Positions 8,890 through 17,812 are shown, counted from the first letter of the stretch. The stretch is 64,000 nucleotides of DNA from Clostridium sp. AF37-5 (GCF_003477605.1 NZ_QUDR01000007.1:1039-65038), one strand, 5' to 3'. Made by a program: numbers and translations. Notes: a model not told the origin generated them from the sequence alone.

Positions 8890-11166
8890 TTATTTTGTCG
8901 CAGCCTCTAAGAAAGAATAAAAAGCTGGTTTTGGATCTTCTAAACTTTCTCCAAATAACAGACATGAAGTAGGTTTTCTCCATGAAATCGCATCATAGAG
9001 TCCCCATACCGTAACACCTGTGATTCCGCGGGCATTTACGGATTTATCACGATTTTCCTGTTTGGAAATAAGCAGTTTCATAATATCGGAATAATGATTT
9101 GCCAGATCCTCTTCTGTCTGTCCATCTTCGATTCCGATATCCAATTCTGTAACCTGAACCTGAAGTCCGGTTGCCAAAAACTTATCCACTGCTGTTCCAT
9201 ATTTTTCAAGAGACGGATAATTCACAGTAATATGGCTCTGCATACCGATTCCACCGCAAATTTTTGCTTCTTCTCCTTCATTAATGTAATTGATGAGTTC
9301 TACAATTTCATCCGCAACATCATATTCATTGTAATCATTATAGAACAACGTAATATCTTTCTGCAGACCGTACTGTTTCAACTCATCATAAGCTACTTCG
9401 TAAGCCTTTTTCACATAGGTTGGTTTCAAGCCCATGTCACCATAAACATCAACCCATGTTGTATCGGATGGCTGATTGGTGCGGTGTGTGTACTCATTCG
9501 TGATATCCCAGCAATAAACAAGAGAACCTGCTTTTCCGGTCAAACTCTTCTCCTTGTCCATCACATGTTTCATCACGGTACGAATATAAAACTCAATTCG
9601 CTTATCCATCACTGCTTTGGTCACAATATCATTATTCGCATCATATCCTTCGTGAAAGAAACGCGGTGATGTCTGCTGATGCCACTGCATCACATGTCCT
9701 CGCATCTGAATGCCATAATTATTTGCAATTTCCAGAATCTTATCTACACTGTCAAAATTCAGTTTAGCAACAGTCGATTCGGTGTAACCATCCGGAATCA
9801 CATAACCAAGTTTTTTCGCTTCGCTCACAGAAATCGTACCACTCCAATTCGATAAAACCTGCTCCGGTTTTAACTCATTTTCCAACGTATAACTGTTAAA
9901 ATGATGTTTCACAAACTTCATCGTATCATCACTCTGCATCTGATAACCATTATTCCATGAAGTATTGTAACTTACTACATTACCCATGCGTTCAAAAATT
10001 CCACTGTAAGTATCCTTGATACTCGTAAGTCCTTCCGGATTAAATGGTTCTTTTCCCGCCGTTGTCTGTGTAATGGTAAGATCATCCACAAGAAAATCAA
10101 AATTACCGGATGGTCCCTCGACATAAAATGTTAATTTAGAAAATGACTCCGGAACCTCATAAGTACCCTCAATTTTAGTCCAAACACCGGATTTCAATGT
10201 TGTTTCATCCTTGATTGCCGGATAACTACTTTGACCGGAAACCGTCAGATTCGCTGATAACTTGACTTTTTGGTCAGAGCCTGTTGTCTGCTTTACCCAT
10301 ACCGAAATCGAATACGTTGCACCCTTCACAATCGAATCCGTTACATTCAATTCAGCTCCGTTCCATGTGCTCGTACGTCCGGTTACAGAAAGACAATTTC
10401 CACTTCGTCCGCCGGAAGCCACTGCTACTTTTGCTGCTCCACGTCCGGTAAATCCGTCCGTTCCGTCTTCAAAACCGGTAGACAAATACGTTTTTTCTGC
10501 AAATTCACCTGCCGGTGTTGCCGTTGGTGTTGCTGTTGGCTTTGCCGTTGGTGTTGCTGTCGGTTTTACCGTTGGTGTTACCGTCGGGGTCGCCGTTGGC
10601 TTTGCCGTTGGTGTTACCGTCGGGGTCGCCGTTGGCTTTGCCGTTGGTGTTGCTGTCGGGGTCGCTGTTGGTGTTTTTTCTGGCTCCTGCGGTTTATCCT
10701 GTCCATCCGTCGGAGTTTGTGTAGGAACAGAAGGCATCGTAACTACCGCAGTAGAACCTGGTTTTTCCGTTGTTTTTACGACATCATTTGTTGCCACCGG
10801 CGTACGGACAAGTGTAGCCTTTTTGACTTTAACTTTACACCTGTAACTCTTCCACTTGCCATTTTTCACCTTGCAGGTAAGGGTCGTTGTTCCCTTTTTC
10901 TTTGCGGTCAGTTTTACAGCATACTTACCGCTCTTTTTGTAACTTGCAATGCTTTTTTTCTTAATACTCCATTTGATACGCTTTCCTTTTGCGTTTTTGA
11001 TACGAATTGTCTTCTTCTGTCCCACTGTCATCGTAACACTCTTTTTGGACAGTGCAATTTTTCTTCTTGCTGCTTGACCGGAAACACCTTGCAACGGTGT
11101 CATAAGGGAAACAGCTAAGGACATACTTAACAATCCTGCAAAAACTTTTGCCTGCTTCTTCTGCAT
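8890..11166 (-). CDS. Secreted GH10 endo-1,4-beta-xylanase with carbohydrate-binding module
   Basis: About 758 residues. The ATG at 11166 is chosen for its AAGGAGG; the longer frame to 11229 lacks a site. Order: signal peptide (MQKKQAKVFAGLLSMSLAVS); lysine-rich Ig-like domain (VTMTVGQKKTIRIKNAKGKR); Thr-Pro-Ala-Lys linker; CBM22 or CBM4/9-like module (about 230-370); GH10 catalytic domain. Catalytic residues are visible: acid/base Glu in WDITNEYTHR and nucleophile Glu in VTELDIGIE; substrate-site residues lie in RGHVMQWHQQ. It cuts xylan backbones outside the cell. The same lysine-rich N-terminal domain recurs in other exported proteins here, suggesting a shared role in wall retention. Confidence 0.95.
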   Translation of the reverse strand: MQKKQAKVFAGLLSMSLAVSLMTPLQGVSGQAARRKIALSKKSVTMTVGQKKTIRIKNAKGKRIKWSIKKKSIASYKKSGKYAVKLTAKKKGTTTLTCKVKNGKWKSYRCKVKVKKATLVRTPVATNDVVKTTEKPGSTAVVTMPSVPTQTPTDGQDKPQEPEKTPTATPTATPTAKPTATPTVTPTAKPTATPTVTPTVKPTATPTAKPTATPTATPAGEFAEKTYLSTGFEDGTDGFTGRGAAKVAVASGGRSGNCLSVTGRTSTWNGAELNVTDSIVKGATYSISVWVKQTTGSDQKVKLSANLTVSGQSSYPAIKDETTLKSGVWTKIEGTYEVPESFSKLTFYVEGPSGNFDFLVDDLTITQTTAGKEPFNPEGLTSIKDTYSGIFERMGNVVSYNTSWNNGYQMQSDDTMKFVKHHFNSYTLENELKPEQVLSNWSGTISVSEAKKLGYVIPDGYTESTVAKLNFDSVDKILEIANNYGIQMRGHVMQWHQQTSPRFFHEGYDANNDIVTKAVMDKRIEFYIRTVMKHVMDKEKSLTGKAGSLVYCWDITNEYTHRTNQPSDTTWVDVYGDMGLKPTYVKKAYEVAYDELKQYGLQKDITLFYNDYNEYDVADEIVELINYINEGEEAKICGGIGMQSHITVNYPSLEKYGTAVDKFLATGLQVQVTELDIGIEDGQTEEDLANHYSDIMKLLISKQENRDKSVNARGITGVTVWGLYDAISWRKPTSCLLFGESLEDPKPAFYSFLEAATK
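10511..10675 (-). repeat. Degenerate tandem repeat encoding the Thr-Pro linker
   Basis: Repeated 12/36/48-base units (variants of GCCGTTGGTGTTGCTGTCGG on the plus strand) encode PTATPTAKPTATPTVTP-type linker between the Ig-like and carbohydrate-binding domains. Near-identical units suggest it changes length by slippage. It is a coding repeat, not a CRISPR array. Confidence 0.8.
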
Positions 11167-11192
11167 ATAAATCCTCCTTGATAGCATATAAA

Positions 11193-11210
11193 TTTTCCTT
11201 ATAAGGAAAA
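11193..11210 (-). promoter_or_regulatory. Perfect 18-bp palindrome in the xylanase leader
   Basis: TTTTCCTTATAAGGAAAA is a perfect palindrome between the promoter and the start codon of the xylanase gene, with outer arms ATAGC/GCTAT adding to the hairpin. The position suits an operator for a repressor or a leader hairpin. The binding factor is unknown. Confidence 0.45.
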
Positions 11211-11229
11211 CGCTATATTTTACACTCAA

Positions 11230-11258
11230 ATTATACGACGTTTACTACCAAGTGTAAA
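11230..11258 (-). promoter_or_regulatory. Sigma-A type promoter of the xylanase gene
   Basis: On the minus strand TTTACA (11258-11253) and TATAAT (11235-11230) are separated by exactly 17 bases. An inverted repeat TTTACACT/AGTGTAAA overlaps the -35 region. The element lies between the feoB stop and the xylanase start, about 65 bases before the start. Confidence 0.7.
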
Positions 11259-11269
11259 GGAAACTTTAT

Positions 11270-13294
11270 CTAAAGAAATACCACAAATGATGCAAGCCAT
11301 GCCATAACCAGCTGAAATCCAGCTGCTAAAAACATAAATTTAATACTTCCGCTTTCCTTACGAATCGTTGCCAGCGTAGCAAAACAAGGAATATACAGCA
11401 GGCAAAAAATCATAAGACAATAGGCATTTACCATACCAAATCCGGCTGCACCAAGTGCCTGATGCAGCGCTCCCATACCGGCTGCCGAATTTACATTTGC
11501 TATTCCAAACAAAACAGCACAACTTGATACAACAACTTCCTTTGCCGATATTCCGGCAATCAAGGCCACGGCTATCTGCCAGTAACCAAGACCAATCGGT
11601 TTTAACACAGGCACGATAAAATGTCCGATTGCTGCTCCAAAACTTTCCGACATCTCATTTGTGTAACCATGTATTCCAAAATTTAAAAGAAGCCACATAG
11701 CAATAGAAGCAAGGAAAATTACGGTTCCGGCCTTCGTCAAATAATCTTTTACTTTCTCCCAAACATAAATCCAAATCGTACGGGCACTTGGTGCTTTATA
11801 CTCCGGCAATTCAATAATAAGCATTCCATTTGCTTCTTTTTTATCTACAATATGAAGAATAAAAGCAACAAAAACAGCAACAACTAACCCAATGACATAC
11901 ATTGAGTAAGCTGCTATCATTGCATGTTTCCCAAAAAACATCTGCGAAAACAAAATATAAATCGGAAGCCTTGCACTGCATGACATAAAAGGCGTAACTA
12001 ACATTGTTTTCATACGATCCTTGTTATCTTCTAATGCCCTTGACGCCATGACTGCCGGCACCGAACACCCAAATCCGAGAATCATCGGAATAAAGGCACG
12101 GCCGGATAACCCAATCCGCCCCATAATGCCGTCCATAACATAAGCCACTCTTGCCATGTATCCACTATCTTCCAAAAAAGCAAGTGCCAAAAACAAAATA
12201 AAAATATTAGGCAAAAATGTCAATATACCACCTACACCAGCTATAATTCCATCTACCAAAAGCGATGTAACCGCCGGATTAACCTGCCATGCTGCCAATG
12301 CGTTTGAAATAAATCCACTTAACCATTCTACTGCCAATTCAAAGTACCCGGATATAAAATCTCCCACCGTAAAGGTCAGCAGAAATACGAGTGCCATAAT
12401 CCCTAAAAAAATCGGAATTCCGAAAATCGGATGAGTCAAAATACGGTCAGCTTTATCCGTTGACTGCGCCTTCTCCTCTTTGTTTACCAACACTTCCTGA
12501 ACAATTTCTTCAATGAATTCATATTTCTGGTTAATAATTTCTGATTCATAACTGCGGTCAAGCACTTGTGGCAAATCAACCGGATATTTTTCAGAAATTT
12601 CTTTATCTCCTTCTAAGAGTTTAATTGCACACCATCGTACATGAAGCATTTCCGGGTACTGTTTCTGCAAGACATCCGAAATACTATCAATCTTATCCTC
12701 AATTTCATCACTATATACCATGGCATGATCGACATGATGGTCATGTTTGTGATGTGATGGCATTGTATGATGATGAACGAGTTTATCCGGCATAACCGCA
12801 TCCTTGTGATGCGACACAGCATGCATCAAAATTTCAAGCCCGGTACGTTTTCTGGCAGACACAGGAATAACCGGAATTCCAAGCATCTCCGGCAGACGAT
12901 GCAAATCAATTTCCATTCCACGCTTTTCCACAATATCCATCATATTTAGTGCTAATACCACCGGCTTTCCAAGTTCCAACAGCTGCAGCGTCAAATACAA
13001 ATTTCGTTCCAGTGAAGATGCATCTGCCACATCCACAATAACGTCAACCTCATCACTTAGAATATACTGTCTGCTCACTTGTTCCTCCATCGTATAAGAG
13101 GTAAGACTGTATGTTCCCGGCAAGTCCACAAGCCGATATGTATTATTATGGTATTTTAGCGCACCCTCTACTTTCTCAACCGTTACACCAGGCCAGTTTG
13201 CCACCTTTAAATTGGCACCGGTAAAAGCGTTAAACAACGTTGTTTTTCCACAATTGGGATTGCCAATAAAACCAACCACCAAATTTTCACTCAT
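11270..13294 (-). CDS. feoB: Ferrous iron transporter FeoB
   Basis: 674-residue inner-membrane Fe(II) importer. The N-terminal G domain shows G1 GNPNCGKTT, G3 DLPGTYSL and G4 NMMD, followed by a helical GDI-like segment and a C-terminal set of transmembrane helices with the two Gate motifs (GFGCSVPAVMASRAL and a second region near CFATLATIRKE). A histidine-rich insertion (HHTMPSHHKHDHHVDH, about residues 175-190) follows the G domain and is a plausible metal-binding loop. It overlaps feoA by four bases (ATGA), showing translational coupling. No FeoC is seen. Confidence 0.97.
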   Translation of the reverse strand: MSENLVVGFIGNPNCGKTTLFNAFTGANLKVANWPGVTVEKVEGALKYHNNTYRLVDLPGTYSLTSYTMEEQVSRQYILSDEVDVIVDVADASSLERNLYLTLQLLELGKPVVLALNMMDIVEKRGMEIDLHRLPEMLGIPVIPVSARKRTGLEILMHAVSHHKDAVMPDKLVHHHTMPSHHKHDHHVDHAMVYSDEIEDKIDSISDVLQKQYPEMLHVRWCAIKLLEGDKEISEKYPVDLPQVLDRSYESEIINQKYEFIEEIVQEVLVNKEEKAQSTDKADRILTHPIFGIPIFLGIMALVFLLTFTVGDFISGYFELAVEWLSGFISNALAAWQVNPAVTSLLVDGIIAGVGGILTFLPNIFILFLALAFLEDSGYMARVAYVMDGIMGRIGLSGRAFIPMILGFGCSVPAVMASRALEDNKDRMKTMLVTPFMSCSARLPIYILFSQMFFGKHAMIAAYSMYVIGLVVAVFVAFILHIVDKKEANGMLIIELPEYKAPSARTIWIYVWEKVKDYLTKAGTVIFLASIAMWLLLNFGIHGYTNEMSESFGAAIGHFIVPVLKPIGLGYWQIAVALIAGISAKEVVVSSCAVLFGIANVNSAAGMGALHQALGAAGFGMVNAYCLMIFCLLYIPCFATLATIRKESGSIKFMFLAAGFQLVMAWLASFVVFL

Positions 13295-13521
13295 TGTTTT
13301 TTATCCTCCGCGACTTCAATTTTCCCGGTTATCCCCCTGCCTAATGCAAAACGCGTTCCCCGCACACGCACAATCATCGTTCCACTTCGCTTCCGGTTTA
13401 AAACTTCCACCGGAGTTCCCTTCGTCATGCCAAGTGCTTCCAATCTTTTCTCCGTTTGAAGCGGAAGAAAAAGCCCCTCAATAATGTAGCTGTTTTCCTT
13501 TTTTCCTTCTTGTAATATCAT
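13291..13521 (-). CDS. feoA: FeoA SH3-like accessory protein
   Basis: 76-residue FeoA protein with the SH3-like pattern GMTKGTPVEVLNRKRSGTMIVRVRG compressed into one small domain (RFALGRGITGKIEV follows). It partners FeoB in Fe(II) uptake. Its stop overlaps the feoB start, and its own start lies five bases past the stop of the upstream methyltransferase-like gene, so the three form one operon. Confidence 0.93.
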   Translation of the reverse strand: MILQEGKKENSYIIEGLFLPLQTEKRLEALGMTKGTPVEVLNRKRSGTMIVRVRGTRFALGRGITGKIEVAEDKKQ

Positions 13522-13526
13522 AGAAC

Positions 13527-14429
13527 TTATTCTCCTCTACCCGTAATTATCCAAGGAGCCGGCTGCTGCTTAAAGGAATGATTTGCAGACAATCTGGAAA
13601 CCGCAATCTGAATTGTCTCCACATCCTGAATTCCCAATTTCGAAAGCATCTCACCAGCTCCTGCTGCCACCTGAAAATCCAACGTATAAATGACAACATG
13701 AACATTTGGATTCTTCTTAACAAAATACTCAAGTTCCTGATTCATACTTGCGCTGGCTACCATGAATACCGTCGAAGGAACCGGACAGTCACGCATCGTT
13801 TCTTCATCCACGTGGTCAATAATTTTTACATTCTGCAACCCAAAATGGTCTACATTTTCCTCCATTGTATCACGGTCTGTAGCACTATATTCAACAGCAA
13901 TAACCGTTCCTTCCGGAGCCAAAAGAGCGGTCTCAATGGCAATACTCTCTCCTCCGATAACACAGACATCGTCCTGCGTATCCACCATCATTTTATTTAA
14001 AATAACAGCACGAATCTCACTTCCCACATACTGAATAGAGCCCTTTTTGAAAAATTCATTGCCAATGCCGATTTTTGCCGTGTTTCTCGCATTTGGATTG
14101 ACAATCAGCATTCCGGCAGAAGCATTGATTCCACGGTTAATCATATCCTTTACCTGACTGTTCAAAATCGGTCCGTCTGGTTCTGAACCGTCATTGTACC
14201 AAACCTCACACTCACCAAGCCCGGCATTCCACAAGCGGTAAAAAATATCGTCAATTCCTGCATTGGTAAATACCATTGTCGTTTTGTGGGATTCAACTGT
14301 AGGAATTACATTCTTGTTTTTCTTTGTAATATCAATAATTTTCACATGTTCCAAATCAATTGTTGTATTCTTTGCATAATATTGAAGCCAAGATAAAATA
14401 ACCTCGTTTGTAAATATCTGTTTTTCCAT
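13527..14429 (-). CDS. CbiT-like (precorrin methyltransferase-like) protein in the feo operon
   Basis: 300 residues. The C-terminal half resembles CbiT/CobL-type class I methyltransferases: EIRAVILNKMMVDTQDDVCV, then IGGESIAIETALLAPEGTVI, then AVEYSATDRDTMEENVDHFG. The N-terminal half shows only vague similarity to the end of CbiE (EVWYNDGSEPDGPI). The SAM-loop glycine pattern is altered (IGGESIAIE instead of the usual G-x-G-S/T-G), so activity is uncertain. No other cobalamin gene is nearby; the gene is the first member of the feoAB operon, pointing to an iron- or tetrapyrrole-linked role. RBS AGGGGG precedes the ATG. Confidence 0.65.
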   Translation of the reverse strand: MEKQIFTNEVILSWLQYYAKNTTIDLEHVKIIDITKKNKNVIPTVESHKTTMVFTNAGIDDIFYRLWNAGLGECEVWYNDGSEPDGPILNSQVKDMINRGINASAGMLIVNPNARNTAKIGIGNEFFKKGSIQYVGSEIRAVILNKMMVDTQDDVCVIGGESIAIETALLAPEGTVIAVEYSATDRDTMEENVDHFGLQNVKIIDHVDEETMRDCPVPSTVFMVASASMNQELEYFVKKNPNVHVVIYTLDFQVAAGAGEMLSKLGIQDVETIQIAVSRLSANHSFKQQPAPWIITGRGE

Positions 14430-14527
14430 TATAAAAGCCCCCTTTTGATATTTTTTATCAATTATTTTTATAAGCAGATTATACCACTAAAACTGGGGAC
14501 GAGGCAAGGTGAAAGGGAGTTAATTTT

Positions 14528-14738
14528 GTGTCAAGTGTTTGATGCTAATTTCTTCGTAGTTCCAGTAATATAAAAGAAAAACCTTGTGACTCGTGGGTTT
14601 TAAGTGCGTCGGTATGTGGCACTGGTATTTTCAGTGCCCATACCGCTACGCACTTAACGAGCGAAAGCGCCCACGAGTCACAAGGTTTTTCTTTTATATT
14701 ACTGAAATTTCTAACAAACTAGTATTAAAATTTGACAC
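14528..14738 (+). repeat. Structured inverted-repeat element A
   Basis: A 211-base element bounded by GTGTCAA and TTGACAC; here the perfect terminal repeat extends to 14 bases, TAATTTTGTGTCAA (14521-14534, complement 14731-14744). The core at 14560-14707 begins TTCCAGTAAT and has 38-base arms that are almost perfect complements. Inside are a second hairpin (14600-14657, arms TTAAGTGCGT/ACGCACTTAA plus GGTATG/CATACC and GGCACTG/CAGTGCC) and a tiny hairpin GC-GAAA-GC (14661-14668). It fills the 313-base gap between the CbiT-like gene and the next gene, and its right end supplies that gene's stop codon. Compare elements B and C. Confidence 0.8.
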
Positions 14739-14742
14739 AAAA

Positions 14743-15330
14743 TTAGTTTACCCCAATGAAGTTTTGAAGGCTTTCGCTCAACAAAGGCTCCGGTGTCAGC
14801 ATTTGTAATAAGGAGCCAAACATATCGGATGAATTCTTATCCTGTTTTTTCTTACCATGTGCTTTTTTATCTTTTTTCTGGTCGTTGGTTTCCGGCAGTC
14901 TGGCGTACCGGAAGCTTTTCTTGAATTCTTCTGCGACTTTCCGCAATCCCGCTGTCAGATATGTTTTGTCAGGGTCTTTGTCACTGATTCTGGAAATTGC
15001 CCGGACAATGAGAGTATTTGCTTCCTGCTTCGATTTACAGTGTCTTAACTGCTCTTTCAGTTGTTGTTTTGCTGTTTTTACACGCATTGCACTTCGATAT
15101 AATTCGGGATTGTGAATTCTCAGATAATTTAACTCCTCTACAGATAAGTTCGCACCTCGTTGCAATTTTGCCCGAATCTTTTTCTCATAGTCTTGTTTTT
15201 CTTCCTCTGACATACCAGAAGTTATGTCCGTCAATTGTTCGCACACTTTTTTCCATATATCCTGTTCTCTCTCCTGTACGCCCTGTACGCTCCCGCTCGT
15301 CATTTGGAAACTTTTCCCAGTTGTTTTCAT
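14743..15330 (-). CDS. Charged helical protein of unknown function
   Basis: 195 residues, very rich in Lys, Glu and Gln, predicted mostly helical or coiled-coil with no signal peptide or membrane segment. Seen: SEEEKQDYEKKIRAKLQRG, then LSVEELNYLRIHNPELYRSA, then a lysine-rich patch (QKKDKKAHGKKKQDK) and a hydrophobic C-terminus. GAGGA precedes the ATG. I do not recognise a functional family. Its TAA stop is formed by the first bases of the terminal repeat of element A, so insertion of that element may have set its 3' end. Confidence 0.65.
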   Translation of the reverse strand: MKTTGKSFQMTSGSVQGVQEREQDIWKKVCEQLTDITSGMSEEEKQDYEKKIRAKLQRGANLSVEELNYLRIHNPELYRSAMRVKTAKQQLKEQLRHCKSKQEANTLIVRAISRISDKDPDKTYLTAGLRKVAEEFKKSFRYARLPETNDQKKDKKAHGKKKQDKNSSDMFGSLLQMLTPEPLLSESLQNFIGVN

Positions 15331-15408
15331 GTAAATTCCTCACTTTGTCATCGATAAATCCTTTTATCTCATATTATCATCCATGACTCTGTTTTATATA
15401 TCGGAATT

Positions 15409-16032
15409 TTACTTGATTCCATAACGGGTCAAATCTACTTTTCCATCTACCACTTCAATACCGTCTGCCATCAGCCGTTCTGCCTGCACATTGGCACCGC
15501 CAAAAGCGAAAGCCCCCGAAAGTTCTCCCCTACTGTTCACCACACGGAAACATGGGATGTTGTCCGGGTCCGGATTTTTATGAAGCGCATTTCCAACCGC
15601 ACGCGCCATTTTTTCATTTCCTGCCATGGCAGCAATCTGTCCGTAGGTTGCCACATGCCCTTTCGGAATTTTTTTTACTGCCTCATAAATCCGTTTTGTC
15701 GGATCATCCGTGACAAGTTCATAACTCTCATAAATCATTTTTCGAACATCCGCATCCGGGATGGTTCCATCCAAAACAATCGTATTCCAGTGTTCCTTGT
15801 TCTGATGCCATCCCGGTACTACGGAACCATAAATACCACGCCAGAAATCTCTGCTCTCCGGCGTTACCTTTACATTCAGACAGAGAAGTCCTTCCCTTTC
15901 ATAAGTCCACAAAAAAACTTTTTTACTTTTTTTCACTCTTACAAGCTGCCAGTTGGCATCTCGAAATGGTGCGTCCTGATATGTGTCTGGGAAGGATAAC
16001 CCATAGGTTAGTGCTTCTTCTCTTGTCTTCAT
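15409..16032 (-). CDS. MmcQ/YjbR domain fused to MGMT-type DNA-binding domain
   Basis: 207 residues with two domains. Residues 1-105 match MmcQ/YjbR (FPDTYQDAPFRDANWQLVR, RGIYGSVVPGWHQNKEHW). Residues 108-207 match the DNA-binding domain of O6-alkylguanine-DNA alkyltransferases (IPKGHVATYGQIAAMAG, MARAVGNALHKNP). The normal active-site motif PCHRV reads PCFRV here: the acceptor Cys is kept but the His that activates it is Phe. It may therefore be a recognition protein (alkyltransferase-like) rather than an efficient repair enzyme. Likely role: sensing or repair of alkylated DNA. Confidence 0.85.
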   Translation of the reverse strand: MKTREEALTYGLSFPDTYQDAPFRDANWQLVRVKKSKKVFLWTYEREGLLCLNVKVTPESRDFWRGIYGSVVPGWHQNKEHWNTIVLDGTIPDADVRKMIYESYELVTDDPTKRIYEAVKKIPKGHVATYGQIAAMAGNEKMARAVGNALHKNPDPDNIPCFRVVNSRGELSGAFAFGGANVQAERLMADGIEVVDGKVDLTRYGIK

Positions 16033-16057
16033 AATGTATTAAATCTCCTCTGTTTCA

Positions 16058-17752
16058 TTACCCTTTTGTTCTCACTTTTAAAGTCTTAGACCATTGTCCA
16101 TACACACTTTTCTGTCCGGCATCCGTATCAACTACCGTATTCGAGCAATAGCGGATATAGTACGTTGTATTTCGTTTCAATTTCTTAATCGCACGTACCA
16201 GCCTTCCCTTATTTGAGACCGTCTTCGCCTTTTTAAATGATTTCTTGGTTGAGTACTGGATTTTCATTACATAATCCGGGTACTGCTTTATTTTAATTTT
16301 TTTCGAAGAAATTTGCAAATGCTTTTTCTTTAAGGCTCTTGGTTTTCCCGGCACATACACATCCAGCCAGATTTTTTTTGAAGTTCCATTTTCATAATTT
16401 GCCGCCAGTGCAATGTAAATGCAGGTACGTTTTTTCAAATATGACTTTTTCACCGTTATCGTGTTCTTCTTATAATGATTATTTTTATAAAGAACATTTT
16501 TCTTTGAAGTCAGACTGCCAAAGGAATTTTTACAGTATATAATCTGATAATCCTTACAGCCGGACGGTTTATCCCACTTCAAAACGTACTGATTGTTTTT
16601 GATGGTTTTAATACGGAAATTCTTTGGCACATTTTTCGGCTTCTGAACTACCGGTTTTACCACTTTTTTCAAGTATTTTGCAGGCACATAAGCTTTCTGA
16701 CTGTTAAAATAAATGGCTGCCCAGCTGGCGTTGCTCTCTTTTTCATACACCTGAACCTGTGCCTCATTTTGCAGATATCCCAAAACTTCACTGGATGAAT
16801 TAGCTGCTGCCTGCACATTAATATCCCTTTTCTGATTCGCATAAGTAACCGGATAATTCACTTGATAGTCCACCAGATTACTCGGCGTTTTCATGTCTGC
16901 CCGGTAAAGATTGATATACTTACTCTTTACATAGTAATATCCCGGACGATTTCTCGTCATATAATTTACGTCATTCTTTCCGTTAAAAGAAATTTTGTAA
17001 TATGTATCCGTTGTGTCCGATGTGCGGGATGGAAGTTTCACCGTAGAAACAACATTTAACTCGGTATTTACCTTTACTTTGTAAACGTCACCGGAATCTG
17101 CTGTTCCCGGAATCGGACTGATTCCAATAAATGACGAAGTGACTCTTCCGGTTCCCTCTTTCTTAATCGTCTCCCCTGTCGGAACTACATTTTCTGTTCG
17201 TCCACAATCCAGCCATACCACACTCCTTGGCAGCCTGTAAAAGCCCGGCGGATGTGATGCCATAAGCAGATACTGTTTACACATAACCGGACTTTCCGTG
17301 AAACTGCGGTAGCCATTGCTCCAGTAAATAATGTAATTTTTATCATAGGCGACAACTTGAAGCTTGCTGCCTTCATTTTCCAGATATGCACCGGAAATCC
17401 ACGTGAAATTCTGATACCCCTGAACGGATGAATACAACTGTTTCAGATTCTCAATATTATCCTGCGGAAAATATTGCGGGTCAATCGTCTTCCCCTGAAT
17501 TTTCGTGTTTACAGGCACCTTATCAACGGCAATGGTTTTCCAGTAATTTGCCACATTATCGTTTCCTACTAAATACGCATGGGCAACGACCTGAATGCCC
17601 GGACAGCAGTTTTGCAGATATGCGGTTCGATAACGCGTGACATCTCCGGCTGCTTTTGTCGAAGTACCAAATAAAAGTACGCCTGCGAAAACAAATACCA
17701 CGCCAAACAGACTGTGAAAAATTTTTGCGATATATTTTCTGTTTTTCCCCAT
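16058..17752 (-). CDS. Exported SH3/FN3-like wall protein
   Basis: About 564 residues. The ATG at 17752 follows GGAG at eight bases; a GTG nine bases earlier is less likely. N-terminal signal or anchor helix (IFHSLFGVVFVFAGVLLFG); a conserved-looking Trp/Tyr-rich domain (WKTIAVDKVPVNTKIQGK, YIIYWSNGYRSF) to about residue 200; an SH3-like domain near 300-360 (VLGYLQNEAQVQVYEKE, AAIYFNSQKAYVPAKYLK); then lysine-rich FN3-like repeats ending TTYYIRYCSN and VYGQWSKTLKVRTKG, the same tail motif as in the large surface protein at the left edge. Likely bound to the cell wall. It is divergent from the LytTR histidine kinase gene, so it is a candidate target of that system. Confidence 0.75.
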   Translation of the reverse strand: MGKNRKYIAKIFHSLFGVVFVFAGVLLFGTSTKAAGDVTRYRTAYLQNCCPGIQVVAHAYLVGNDNVANYWKTIAVDKVPVNTKIQGKTIDPQYFPQDNIENLKQLYSSVQGYQNFTWISGAYLENEGSKLQVVAYDKNYIIYWSNGYRSFTESPVMCKQYLLMASHPPGFYRLPRSVVWLDCGRTENVVPTGETIKKEGTGRVTSSFIGISPIPGTADSGDVYKVKVNTELNVVSTVKLPSRTSDTTDTYYKISFNGKNDVNYMTRNRPGYYYVKSKYINLYRADMKTPSNLVDYQVNYPVTYANQKRDINVQAAANSSSEVLGYLQNEAQVQVYEKESNASWAAIYFNSQKAYVPAKYLKKVVKPVVQKPKNVPKNFRIKTIKNNQYVLKWDKPSGCKDYQIIYCKNSFGSLTSKKNVLYKNNHYKKNTITVKKSYLKKRTCIYIALAANYENGTSKKIWLDVYVPGKPRALKKKHLQISSKKIKIKQYPDYVMKIQYSTKKSFKKAKTVSNKGRLVRAIKKLKRNTTYYIRYCSNTVVDTDAGQKSVYGQWSKTLKVRTKG

Positions 17753-17812
17753 CGCACTCACTCCTTTCTCGCTCTCTATTTTATCATATAATTTTTCGCT
17801 ATCCGGCGATTT

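Noticed and set aside
10511..10675. Possible CRISPR array
   Set aside because: Repeats are contiguous coding units for Thr-Pro linker with no spacers and no cas genes in the window.
10262..11118. Long Val/Gly- and Cys-rich frames on the plus strand
   Set aside because: They are antisense to the xylanase linker and exist because the linker repeats lack stops in other frames; no ribosome site or family.
13527..14429. Cobalamin biosynthesis gene
   Set aside because: No other cbi/cob gene is present and the SAM-loop pattern is altered; only fold-level similarity is claimed.
14560..14707. Retron or group II intron RNA
   Set aside because: No reverse transcriptase is nearby and the core lacks recognisable intron or msr-msd features.
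17530..17550. TTCCAGTAATTTGCC inside the exported-protein gene as a fourth structured element
   Set aside because: There is no matching right arm within 150 bases and it lies within coding sequence; chance match.
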